From Ciborinia camelliae (taxonomy: Eukaryota > Ascomycota > Leotiomycetes > Helotiales > Sclerotiniaceae): a stretch of 64,000 nucleotides of DNA. Location: NCBI GenBank assembly GCA_025890175.1, contig JANPYM010000010.1, positions 1,704,427 to 1,768,426 of the forward strand, read 5' to 3'. This document shows positions 43,899 to 54,870 of this stretch, piece by piece (the stretch's first letter is position 1; each line of letters begins with the position of its first letter). Below the pieces are notes generated by a model, which was not told the origin of the DNA, did not search any database, and saw only the letters and a program-made list of their open reading frames with translations. A program made the translations under genes and the position numbers.

Positions 43899-46800
43899 AT
43901 GGCACCCAAGTTTAAGGACGGCGATACCGTGATCGCCTTCTCAGGCAAATGGGTGTCATGGACTCATACCGCGATCGCATACGGTAAGGACAATTGCACC
44001 ATTTGCCATTTGTTTTTCTTGTTCTTGTTTCTGTTTATGTTGTGCTGTGGTTGCTTATGATTATCAATAGCTGCCTTTCTCAGCGCACTCATTGTTGGGA
44101 TATCACTCCATTATCACAAAATCGTTCAAAATGAATATTATGGTTACCCAGATGAATGGTTCCCCTCCGTTTCTGCGACAATTGGGGATCGTTACCCGGA
44201 ACGTTCATTTTTTATGATCTTTATAGCTATTACATCTGGTATGTGTTAGAAGTCGATCATTGGAGAAATGTGAAGCTTGTCTGACAGATCTTTTAGGTCC
44301 TAGATTTGCCCTCGTTGGATTGTGGTACCTTCTCACTGCGCGGCCGAATTCGACTCTACCTAAATTCGTTGCTTTTGCGGGCGTCTTCCGTACTCTTACA
44401 TGTGGGGGGTGGACTTACATTACCTCCACGGACGATCACGATTGGCATGATATTTTTATGATTTCATACCTGGTGGCTACTTTGCCATGGACTTTAGGAT
44501 GCCTAGCTCTAAGCCCAGATAATGCTCGAGCTGTCAAATATCGAAAATATCTCGCGGGATCCTTCTTTGGAACTTTGGTACCATTGGTTTATTTTTTTAT
44601 ACAACATAAAGTTCACAGGGTTGCTGGGGGTAAAGCTTTTCAACCGGATTCAGGTATCAGAATATTGGCTAACCGGATCTTTAGCATACACTACATACGC
44701 TTTCTTCGAATGGGCTTTGATTTTGTTTGATGTGGCTTTCGATGCTGTTACGGCTCTCGATTTTGAGACTTTCGAATTAGTTGTGAAGGATGTTAAGGGC
44801 CAGTCTAAGGGGTACGTCCACTGGCTTCCAAAATAGCGTATACCATTTTACTTGGGAAGTAACATTATTATGAACATCTCTAAATCAATATTATTATTTA
44901 GCAAAGATAAGACGGTAGTTGATAAAGTCCTTGAGAAAGAGTTTGTGACATCTAGTTCCCTCTGAAAGATTATTAGCTAATCGGTAAGTAGAAAAGAAAA
45001 GGAGGTCGGCCAGCTATTCGGTCAATCTTTTTCATGGCCCGAAGCTTTTGATGCCGCCGCTGATGTCTATAATGGCGTGAGTATTGGTTATGTTTTAATT
45101 AAGAGTTTACTGAGATCTCTTTAGTTCGTTTTCTGGTCGATGTTGACTTCTTTGGGCGTAGTCGTCTGGTGTAAGTACTTGAGCCATGTCTACTAACAAA
45201 TCGCTAATTACAATAGACTTTCCTCTATGGCACATGGGTATTTCAGGTTATGAAGTTATGGTTATGTGCACTGTTTCTCCATTATTCTTAGGGATTAGGT
45301 CCGTCCGAACGTTGGTCGTAAAGAATCTTCGGATATGTCATCTCATGTCCTTAAGTGGATTATTTGCGTATCAGATCACGAGCCCAGCGCCTAGACTTTT
45401 CACCGTTGGTTTTGGTATTTGGATGTCATGTCTATCTTGGGCAGCCACTTTGTACGCATCAGCAGGACAACCAGGTCGCCTCGAATCAAAAATCTCGGCC
45501 TGGACTATTGGTCTCATAGCATCAAGTGTTATTAAATTTGCCTTCCACACCAATAACCCTATATGGCCCACTTCTCATGCTGAAAATGGCGGTTTGAATG
45601 GGTATGGTCTCATAATTGCCATTCTAGCAGTTTTGCGATCGACACGACAAAGTCCGGCTACTGGAGATCAACTTTCAGTTCAAGGTCGTAAGGAAGGTCC
45701 ATCACTCCTTGCTGGTCTTGGTATTGGAGGTCTTTTCTTTGGTTTGCATTCTCTGCTATCCGATTCTAGCACAATGATTCTTTGGGTTTGGGAAGGGTAT
45801 CCTGTTCGTGGTCCAATTTCAGCACCTCATGGTTCCTGGACAATCGCCGCAATGGGAGCTGGTCTCATTCTCGGATTATTCGATGAATCTTTGGCTCGTA
45901 GCTGGACACTATACGGCATTGGTTGTATAGGTGCTGCCACCCTCACGATATATAGTCATTGGAAAGGTTATTATGGTGCCTTGGTTTTAACTGTTTACCT
46001 CGTGGCCGTATCTGTTCCATTGTTGGGATCAGCTGCACGAAAGAGTCCAGCTAAAACGTTTGGGGTCGGTTTCTTCGTATACAACTTCATGGTATTATTC
46101 CATGTCTGGGTTGTGGCTTATGCCTTCGTTCCAGGTGGTCCTCTTGTTAGAGAACATACAGACTGGGTGATGACTGTCACAATGTTACTCATTGGTTGTG
46201 GTGTTTTCGCTACCTTCTCATCTACACCTCCAGCACAGAGAAAACGATTTAACGCCTTGTTGAACCAACGAAAGCAGCGCATGTACTACCTCTACATTAT
46301 TGGAGCCCTTCAACTCACCTCTATCTCGACAGCATATATGCGATTCCCCACTTATGATTATGTCCCTTACCACAAGGAAGATAAGATCTTCACCGCAGGT
46401 ATCTGGACCATTCACTTTAGTCTAGACAACGACATGTGGTCATCCGAATACCGTATGCGAGATGTAATCAAAGAGTTGGAAATTGACGTCATTGGACTTC
46501 TTGAATCGGATCTCCAACGTATCATTATGGGCAACCGTGATACGACACAATTCCTCGCAGAAGACCTCGGCATGTACGTTGATTATGGACCAGGTCCTAA
46601 TAAACACACTTGGGGTTGTGCTCTCCTCTCAAAATTCCCAATTCTCAATTCCACTCATCATTTACTTCCATCGCCTGTGGGAGAATTGGCTCCCGCAATC
46701 GCCGCTACACTTGACGTATATGGAAGTCCAGTAGACGTATTTGTCTTCCATTCAGGTCAAGAAGAAGATCCGGAAGATCGAAGACTTCAATCAGAATACC

Positions 46801-47198
46801 TAGCCGATTTAATGGGCGCTTCGACCAACCCTTCCATCCTCCTCTCTTACCTCGTCACTAAACCCCTTGAAGGCAATTACAACACCTATGTATCAGAAAG
46901 ATCTGGTATGCATGATATTGACCCCACTGATTGGGATAGATGGTGTGAATATATTCTCTATAAAGGACTTAGACGATCAGCATATGCTAGGGTTTCCAGA
47001 AGTACCATTACAGATACGGAAATTCAAGTTGGAAAATTTCTTGTAGAAGAACCCGAGGGAGAGAATGAGAAAGTGAGGAATAGAAGGATTGATGAGGTCA
47101 ATGTAGAGGTCGGGAAGAGGTTTCCTGAGATGTTTAGGGGGGAGGGAGTGAGGGGACATAGGTATCATGTTTTTGATGAGCCTAGGTATTATGGTTAG
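43899..47198 (+). CDS. cwh43: Cwh43-like GPI-lipid remodelling protein (PGAP2IP type)
   Basis: Seven exons (43899-43983, 44071-44238, 44297-44629, 44685-44811, 44992-45076, 45125-45170, 45217-47198) join in frame to 941 aa, close to yeast Cwh43. The N-terminal third is a Frag1/DRAM/Sfk1-type membrane domain ([20 protein letters not shown] ... [12 protein letters not shown] ... [16 protein letters not shown]). A second multi-pass region follows. The C-terminal third resembles the endonuclease/exonuclease/phosphatase fold ([33 protein letters not shown]). In yeast Cwh43 puts ceramide into GPI anchors in the ER. Introns are 87, 58, 55, 180, 48 and 46 bp. The ATG at 45186 lies in the last intron and is not a start. 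The junction at 44991 is the least certain, because several AGs are available. Confidence 0.92.
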
Positions 47199-48554
47199 GT
47201 ATCACGCCTAGGTTAATGGGATAATATTGAGGAAATGAGATGGGTGGAAGTGTGAATACCCTTTCGGATATATTTATTATCCTTTTGTTTTCTTTTCTAT
47301 TCTTTTCTTTTCACTTTGGGGTTTTTTTTTCTTTTGGTCTATCTCCCTTTTCCTCAACTTCAACTGAACCGGGGATCACGGATGGGAAAATGGAATATAC
47401 CTTCCTACCAATGCGTTATGATATGGCTTAACGAATTGTGACATGGGGGGTACGGAATAAGGGATATATGTGGGTAATGGTTGGAGATGGAGATGGAGAT
47501 AATGGTATGGGCTGGGCTGAGGATGGGGATGAGGTGTGGTGGATGGTGCATAATGAAGGTAGTAGATATGAGACCCTTCTGAATGAATTTCTCTTCTTAA
47601 AATGTGTGTGTGTGTTGTTGCTGTTGTTGTTGCTGTACTGTGGTGATGTATTGCAATGTAATTTTGATATTGGATTTGATGATAATTCTTAGGATATACT
47701 ATACTGTACTGTATGTACTGTACTGTACTATATCCTACTCGTTGATGTATGTATACCCTCTCTCTCTCTCATATTCTCTTACTCTTTTATATATATTATC
47801 ATCAAGTATCTAAACTATCTATTCAAACCTATCTACTTAAGATTTAAGACTTAAGACTTAAATAAATTCAAAATTCAAAATTCAAAATCCAAAATTCATC
47901 CATCGGCCGCAATGCTATGATAATATATGAATCCATACTTCCTTTCATCCTTCTATTTTTCCTAACTTTTCTATTTTGCCTCAAATCTCTCCGTACCTCT
48001 TTCCTCGAACATTTCTTTTATCTATCATCCATATCATACGTCTATGATCAATGGATCTATAATTCCATTGGCATTCACAAACTTCGAAACCTCGAAATTT
48101 CGAAATTTTCAACTTGGAGAGTTTATATTACAGTCAGTATTCACTCTAATTCCTTAATCTGGTTTGGGGAATATATGGGATATATGGGATGTTGCTTGTT
48201 CATTTATTTATTCTTTGAGTTTGAGTTTGAGTTTGGGTTTGGGTTTGGCTGGGTTTTTCGATACAGAGAGGTACAGATAGAGATGGAGAGGTATATGGAT
48301 GTAAAATTTCTGGAAAACATATTCCCGATGAACATAGCCTCTCTTCTTTGTTAGGTTCGTTCACGGATTTGATGAATTTGAAATTTATATGTATATATTA
48401 GCTTCTCTTGGCTCCCCTCTTACTCCCTCTTCCTCCCGTCCCGTCCCGATGATCTTCTTTCTGGCTCCTCACTCCCCCCCTCCCATTTTGGTCTTCCTCC
48501 TACCTTCCCTCCCGGTGATCACTCTCCTATTCTTCCCGTTTTGAAAATCTAATT
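47199..48554. other. Intergenic, 3' flank of CWH43
   Basis: Frames here (47438-47692, 47917-48354) are low-complexity or composed of hydrophobic runs without family resemblance. Repeats: GGAGATGGAGAT (47483-47499), TGTTGTTGCTGT (47613-47634), GTACTGTACTGTAC (47709-47727), and GTTTGAG/GTTTGGG units (48216-48250). Confidence 0.5.
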
Positions 48555-48723
48555 CTATAGAAAATCTCCCAGTTACTATATTCCTCCCAGTGACTATCTT
48601 CCTCCCAGTAACTATCTTCCTCCCAGTGACTATCTTCCTCCCAGTGACGTACCTACCTACCTACCTACCTACCTACCTACCTACCTACCTACCTACCTAC
48701 CTACCTACCTACCTACCTACCTC
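48555..48723 (+). repeat. 18-bp tandem repeat followed by a CTAC microsatellite
   Basis: Five variants of CCTCCCAGTGACTATCTT (about 48566-48648) run into an uninterrupted (CTAC)n tract of about 17 units (48650-48721). CCTCCCAG/CCTCCCGGTG motifs continue to 48820. Confidence 0.92.
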
Positions 48724-49393
48724 CTTCCTCCCAGCCAGTAACCCCCTTCCTCCCGGTGGCCCCTTTCTTTCCAATTTGAAAATTTGAAAATTTGAATATA
48801 TATACCTACCTCCCGGTGATCATCTCCAAGTGAACACCCTCCCTATTTGAAACCCCAATAGAGGAAAAGAAACCTTCCAATAACCTCTCCAGAGTCTACT
48901 CCCAATTTCGCCAACCCTTTTCCTTTCCACTAACTTTCTCCAACCTAGCTACCCTACCATATTTCCTTCTCCCAATCTTTTTCTTCTTCTTTTCAACTCC
49001 CAACAATCATTTTCCTTGACGCAAATTACAAATTCTTTCCTTTTGATTTTTAAATAAAAAATCATTTTTAATACCCGATTAATCTTTTCGATAATCTAAT
49101 ACATTTTGCTTGCTTGCTCCACACAAGAAAGCCAGCAAGCAAACCACCAAGCTTTTCGTTTTCTTCACAACTTGATTGATGACTTGATGACCCCTCTCTC
49201 CATTCCCGATGTCCTACCTAACTTCCTGAACTTGAATCCTCATAGCCTGTTAAGATCCTCCTAGTAATCTTCCTCCTCATTTATACCCGACCCGACTCCC
49301 ATTAAGCAAAGCAAAGCAAAACACAGACGTTCTTTTCTTTTCTTTGGCTTGAACTACGCACGCCACTTGATTAATATACCATACCTACCATAC
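48724..49393. other. Intergenic, pyrimidine-rich
   Basis: Non-coding CT-rich DNA with CTTCTTTTC runs. No gene seen. Confidence 0.5.
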
Positions 49394-49837
49394 TGTTGGT
49401 ATCACCATGGGTGGTGAAGACGGATTATACTATATATCGTATATGTTATCCGGCTTCTTTTCTAAACTACCTATGCTACGCTACAGATTGTACGTATATA
49501 TGCCCGCTAGCGCATACGCTAGCTATCCAGCAGCCATATGCGCTCGCCATAGCATATCACATGATTATCCCAACACATACCACCTAGGTATATACACCTT
49601 TATATATACCTATTATTATAAGCTATATTGAGGAAGTCAGGACACATGGTTTGGCACTAGGCCACATTGGGAATGGGGGAGTGGCATATAAGGGCAGTGG
49701 TTCAACAGTCATGTATTCTACTCTCTAGACAATATAATAATTCCTATCCCAAGCTTCCTTGGTAACAGAATACACCTTGGTAATATGTACTATGGTGGTT
49801 GTATTCTGAATAAATACTATACTATAATTATTCAACA
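49394..49837. mobile_element. Solo-LTR-like element, copy B (about 444 bp)
   Basis: The first 180 bp match copy A at 32256 almost exactly at the outset (TGTTGGTATCACCATGGG) and retain GCTAGCGCATACGCTAGC-type symmetry. The middle (49630-49740) contains ACACATGGTTT and GCATATAAGGGCAG, shared with the island at 61618. TTCAACA at 49831-49837 is a plausible CA end that makes the length nearly equal to copy A, but the last 100 bases of A and B do not align, so the right boundary is uncertain. Confidence 0.6.
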
Positions 49838-50196
49838 CATCTCTTCCTTTCGAGTCCCATAACTCCTGGGAACCCGAAAAAAAAAGTAAAGAAAAATATT
49901 CCCCCATCCCATCTCATCCCATTACCTAATAAAATAACCTCATCTCATGATCCTCATCTCATCTCCCGAGAAAACCAAACCATCCCCCCTCTCCCCCACT
50001 CCCAGCCCTCGTTTAAACCTTAAATTTTAAGTTTTACCCATCCCATCCCACCACCCACCCACTAAGCCCCACTCCACCCATCAATTTCTTCAACTCCATT
50101 TTTCCACCATCTATCTCCATCTGCACTCTTCTTCTTCATTCTAGCTTCATATCCCATGCTAAAGACCCTTCTTCCATCAAATAACATGATCAACTA

Positions 50197-50299
50197 GGTC
50201 GCTTAGCTCAGTTGGTTAGAGCGTGGTGCTAATATCTTCTCTGTTCATTCAGAGACATATGTGACGCCAAGGTCGGCGGTTCGACCCCGCCAGTGATCA
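50197..50299 (+). tRNA. tI(AAU): tRNA-Ile(AAU) with a 29-nt intron
   Basis: Acceptor GGTCGCT (50197-50203) pairs with AGTGATC (50292-50298), with two G-U pairs, discriminator A at 50299. D-arm TAGCTCAGTTGGTTAGAGC. Anticodon stem TGGTG/CGCCA with loop CTAATA puts AAU at 50231-50233. The intron (50235-50263) begins after position 37, the canonical site, and contains an ATTCAGAGACATATG segment. T-arm GGCGG-TTCGACC-CCGCC. A T-run after 50302 can terminate pol III. Confidence 0.9.
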
Positions 50300-50451
50300 G
50301 TTTCTTTTTGCCTTTTCTTTTGCATCCAAAATAGTTCGAAATAGTTAAGAGATGGTTGAGTTATGTGTGGAAAGGTGAAGGGAGGTTTTTGGTGGTGATT
50401 GGTTTTTGTTTTTTTGGTGGGGGAGAGGGAGGGTTGTTTTTGGTTTATTTT

Positions 50452-50620
50452 TGTTGGTATCACTGAGGTGGTGTTATAGATGTCTTGTATGCTTCATATG
50501 ATTATTGATTGATCTAGAGCTGAGTGCTACGAGGGGCTTATGTGCCCGTGGATTGCCTACTTCAATCACGTGTCTCGACATGTACCCTAGTCACATGTCA
50601 AATTCACTGGTATCGCAACA
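50452..50620. mobile_element. Solo-LTR-like element, copy C (169 bp, internally deleted)
   Basis: Starts TGTTGGTATCAC and GGTGGTG like copies A and B, ends CACTGGTATCGCAACA like copy A, and shares CTAGAGCT...GTGCTACGA...TGCCCG with A. It is shorter than A and B, so the middle of the LTR appears deleted. It lies 153 bp downstream of the tRNA-Ile gene. No target-site duplication seen. Confidence 0.65.
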
Positions 50621-50886
50621 GTTTCAAGTTGATGTTGAAATTCTAAGTACTGTATGTACTGTACTTGGTCCTGTATGTATGATACCTAGGCAATACTTGA
50701 TTCCTTTATTACTGTACTACTATAAGGTTGATATCTTATATAATCTGAGAGCGCCGGGGCATTCGTGCGTATGCTAAAGGCTCTGTATGGCTTTCTTATG
50801 TATGATCATATGATTGTAGGTATCGATAGTTTTGTTTATGAAGAGATGAGAAGGGAGGAAGGAATGGGAAGGGCAGGTAAGTGGTT

Positions 50887-50964
50887 TGGGATGGGATGGG
50901 ATGGGATGGGATGGGATGGGATGGGATGGGATGGGATTGGATAGGGATGGGATGGATAGGGATT
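50887..50964 (+). repeat. GGGAT pentamer array
   Basis: About ten perfect GGGAT units (50888-50937), followed by degenerate GGGATTGGATAGGGATGG sequence. Confidence 0.95.
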
Positions 50965-51528
50965 CTTAAGTTCGATTTTTGAAGGTCAATAAAATCACAA
51001 GGTCAAAAAGGACTTGAGTGTTGAACTTATAAGATATTAATGGGGATCTTTCTTATCTTAGGTATGGATATATTAATTGGGAAATTTTCTTAAATAATCC
51101 ATAATAAAATAAAATGGAAATAGAAATACATACGGTATAAGAGAAATCCAATTTGGAAAGAATGGAAAGCTCTTGGTTTGGTTCCGTTATATTTGATTGG
51201 ATTTCAACACCAGGTCCTACACCTGTATGTTTTCTTGATGATACGCATGTGTATGATGCACCAATTCCGTCCTATTTCGATCGATATTATACTAAATTGG
51301 TCGGTGAGAAACCGACTTAATCTACCTTTTCCAACATGAACTTTCATGTTTTCGACATAGATGAAAGAAAGCCCATGAGGTAAATCTCATCAACCCAGGA
51401 TCTAGAAAGTTTTGGTTGATTTTGCAAGTCCTTCGATATTTTGTATTGATGGGAATAGATGTAGAAATTCATAAGAATGATTGTATCCGTTTTCAAATTC
51501 CTGGGTACGATTACCAATAGACAGGCGA

Positions 51529-53097
51529 TTAAAGTAATTGAGAGGTAAATACACCCGTTGGATCCCATTCCTGCTTCAAAGCTTTCAGGCGCGCAAGTCT
51601 CTCCTCCCCTCTATACCTCCGCTCGATAGGACCATCCCTCGTACCATTCTGAAAGTCCACAAAAGTTGCCACGTCGTCGCCGCGCATAATGGTGATACAT
51701 TTAGCATTGTATTCGTCGACCTTGGCACGATTCTTTACATCCGTGTGCCAGATCAAATTGTTCCTAGATCAATTAATTAGCTTGTGGGATATCATCAAAA
51801 AGTAATTCCAAAATGTTTATTTTTTCTTAGCTTACTGATAATAGCGGATGTCATGAAGACACATGGCCGATTCGAAATCAGGCGTCTTGACGGGCCTCGA
51901 GTCCCATTGAAAGTTGAATGCGGTATTAATTGCATCTGGACACTCGGTAACCATCTCGGTCCATACATCAATGGATTGAAGAAAAGCCTCTTGATCAAAT
52001 CGCTGGAGACCGACAATATCAAAGCGTTTGAAGCCTCCCTTGGCAGCAAGTGCCTCGCGTCCATCGCTTGCGTTCTGAATGGGTACTGCAGCACCATTGG
52101 CAACGATGGGTTTAAGGTCATAGAGAACTTTATACGCTTCGGTCGCATCGTCGGGATTACCGGTGTAGCGAGTCGAAATGACTAGACATGGGTTTCGTGC
52201 TGGCGGTGGTGCCATGATCATCATAAGACCAGCCGTTGCATAGCGGTCATCATCCATTAAATCTTTCATCACAGAAGCCACTTCCCGGGCACGAGCCAGC
52301 GGAAAGACGAAGCTACCAACCCATATAACACCTTGATCGTTTCCGAGGGCTTGTAGGGGATGAAGCTTGACGGTAAGCTGCGTGATGAGACCAAAAAACT
52401 GGCCGGCGCCACGTATAGCGTAGAGAAGACCCGGATGTGTTTTGTCATTTACGTCAAGAAGTTCTCCCTTTGCGGTTATCATATGCGCCGAGAGGATTTG
52501 GTCGGATCCGAAACCTGTGACAGAAGAAGTGACCGAGGCACCTCCGCCGAGAAAGTAGGGGATGGCGCCTACTGTATTGCCATTTCCCAAAGCTAGATGC
52601 AACGAATTAGCCTCGCTCCGTAGAATCATCGATAATATGATATATACCAGTGAAAAATCCCGCATCGGCAAGAGCTACCGCTGCATCTTTAGAGAGGATG
52701 CTTCCTTTGAGAGTCGCCGTTTGAGAATTTGTATCTACCTCTACTCCTTTGTATAGGCTAAGATCAATAATGATGCCATTGTCGTCAATGGTAGACCATT
52801 CACTATGACCCCCGCTTTTAGTTACGAAAGGAACAGAGTACTTGGAAGCCCATTGCACCTAGATTGTCTGTTAGCAAGGACCCAAGGTAGAGGAGAGGTC
52901 TCAGTGCTATAGCTTCTTACAATCTTTTGACAGTCACTTTCCGAACTTGGGAGCACGATAGCACCGGGAATTTTCAGATCAATATCCGTCCATCGCTTCA
53001 GGTGCTCCACAAACTTGGAATCCTGAGGATCCGTTAGGATCTCGCAGGTCGAAGCTAAGCTTGCTTTTAGTTCGGGGATTTGTGTGAGAGGACTCAT
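51529..53097 (-). CDS. FAD-binding PCMH-type oxidoreductase (BBE-like, non-secreted)
   Basis: Exons complement(52921-53097), (52648-52858), (51836-52592) and (51529-51763) give 459 aa in one frame. Introns are 62, 55 and 72 bp, GT-AG. The first in-frame ATG is at 53097 (MSPLTQIPELKAS); the frame upstream opens only from GTG. No signal peptide. The FAD domain has PGAIVLPSSESDCQKIV and VTKSGGHSEWS, with His77 as predicted covalent FAD ligand. GAIPYFLGGGASV replaces the CPTVG motif, so the second, cysteinyl flavin link of the other two oxidases is absent. The C-terminal BBE motif is RLARLKALKQEWDPTGVF. This form is common in metabolite-oxidising fungal flavoenzymes. It is distantly related to the 20-25 kb pair, not a recent copy. 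Confidence 0.9.
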
Positions 53098-54470
53098 TTT
53101 GATGATGATGATCACGTTTTTGAATTTGAATAGGGTTGTGGGAATAATGAAGAGAAGAGAACCTTTAGAGAACGGGGACCATACTCACATTCACAATAAT
53201 AAGCAATAATAAGCTTACATTTTTGGGCCAACTGCTAGGTATGTAGTTGATGTTTTGTTTGAATATGACTGCATTTTCTCAAGTCTTACTGACATATGCA
53301 TACGCATTCATTCGGAACAGCGTTTCCATACTGTCTGCCTCTTTATCTGAGGACGAGGTGTATTGTTAATTACGCAATAGATGCATACTACAGTCATATC
53401 ATGCGTTTCAACACAACTACATCCGTTACCTCGACCAACTTAGGAAATTTAATATGTATAATATTAGAATATCCAGTACGGATTTAAGAACGTCCGACGT
53501 TGTTGTACAATCATATCAGCAAGATAAAGGCAAAACAGAGGTGCGGTGCCAATGCTTACAGTTTTGATTATAGTATCTGCGCCATACATATATATATATA
53601 TATATATTTCATTAAGATTTCGATTTCGATGTCGATATTATATTTACATTGATATTACAATTTATAGAAAAGAATTAATACTGTTTGTATGTTTGTATGT
53701 ATATATATATATAAACAAAAAAGGAGGGGAAACGGAGTTCTAACTTTGCTTCGGAGTTCGAAGAGAAAAAGAAAAAGGGGTACCGGGATTTAAATACATT
53801 TGCATTTGAGATTCCGCGTATAGAGAGAAGTTTAAGGGGGGGCCACAGTACATCCATTGTACATGGGCCATGATGGTACAAGAACTTTTTCTAAGCAATG
53901 GTGTATAGGTAGGTAATGAATATTGGTATAAATTCTTTTAGAATACCAATATCCGTAGTAAGTAAATATCTCTCTTCGAGGCTCTCTCTCTTCCTCTCTT
54001 TCTCCCTTACAAAATAATATTATAAGCATATTATAAGCATATCAATTTAAATTTAAATTTTCGTAAAAGAGAAAAAAAAAAGAAAAGAAAAAAAAATCTT
54101 ACAAGGATGGATCAAAGGTAGATCCGTCGTCCGGCATCCATCGTCCGGCGTCCGAGCCGCGGGTAGGAAGGAAGGACGGGAAGGCGAGCGGGTGGGAATT
54201 AGATTGGGAAATTTATATGTATTATATATTACCGGTATTAGTATTACTATTATTACTATCTATATACAGGGCTGAGCCGACAGACCTCGAGTACCTATCT
54301 AGTAATATAATTACCTATCTACCTACCTCCAGACTCCAGTACGTTTGTTTAGTAACAGTACGTACGGTACGGTAGGTACCTTAACGGAGGTACTAGGGGT
54401 TTAGAAACAATGATTTTATTGTGATTAGGTTCAAAAACTATATTTCAATTGATAGAATATTCGTATTATA
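53098..54470. other. Intergenic, repeat-rich
   Basis: No gene is seen. (TA)n tracts occur at 53588-53606 and 53699-53712, and a small GTCCGGC(A/G)TCC duplication lies near 54129-54150. Short frames show no features. Confidence 0.5.
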
Positions 54471-54474
54471 TTTA

Positions 54475-54870
54475 AAAATAAAACGTTTTTGAAAATAAAG
54501 CGTTTTTGAAAATAAAACGTTTTTAAAAAAAAAAGCATTTTTGAAAAAGAAAAACGTTTTTGAAAAAGAAAAACGTTTTTGAAAATATAAATTGTTTTTA
54601 TTAAATATTTTGAATTTAAAAAAAATAAAAAGAAATATCAATCAAGATATTTCATATTTCATCATTTCAAATTTCAAAATTTGAAATTTTAATTAATTTT
54701 TTTTTTTCAACTTTAAAATTTAAATCAAATATATTAACCATTACACTATAAAGAATATTATATTTTGTTTTGATTAAATTGAAAATAAATAAAATTATAT
54801 AATTAAAATATTTTCAAAAACGATTTATTTTCAAAAACGGTATTTTGATTCAAAAACGATGTTTCGGCTA
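54475..54870. repeat. CGTTTTTGAAAA repeats in inverted orientation
   Basis: About seven direct copies of CGTTTTTGAAAA[T/G]A (54480-54595) face at least three reverse-complement copies (ATTTTCAAAAACG, 54810-54860) across about 210 bp of AT-rich DNA. The layout is a long, imperfect inverted repeat, possibly a degraded transposon end pair. Confidence 0.7.

Larger units (their letters stand above)
50300..51528. other. Intergenic between tRNA-Ile and the FAD oxidase
   Basis: Holds the LTR-like copy C and the GGGAT repeat listed separately. The rest (50965-51528) is AT-rich and non-coding. Confidence 0.5.

Noticed and set aside
45186..45216. ATG start for a separate 670-aa gene
   Set aside because: This ATG lies inside the last 46-bp intron of CWH43; the flanking exons join in frame to the upstream membrane domain.
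32256..50620. Full-length LTR retrotransposon between copies A and B
   Set aside because: The 17 kb between them holds ordinary cellular genes and no gag, protease, reverse transcriptase or integrase motif; the copies are separate solo-LTR-like pieces.
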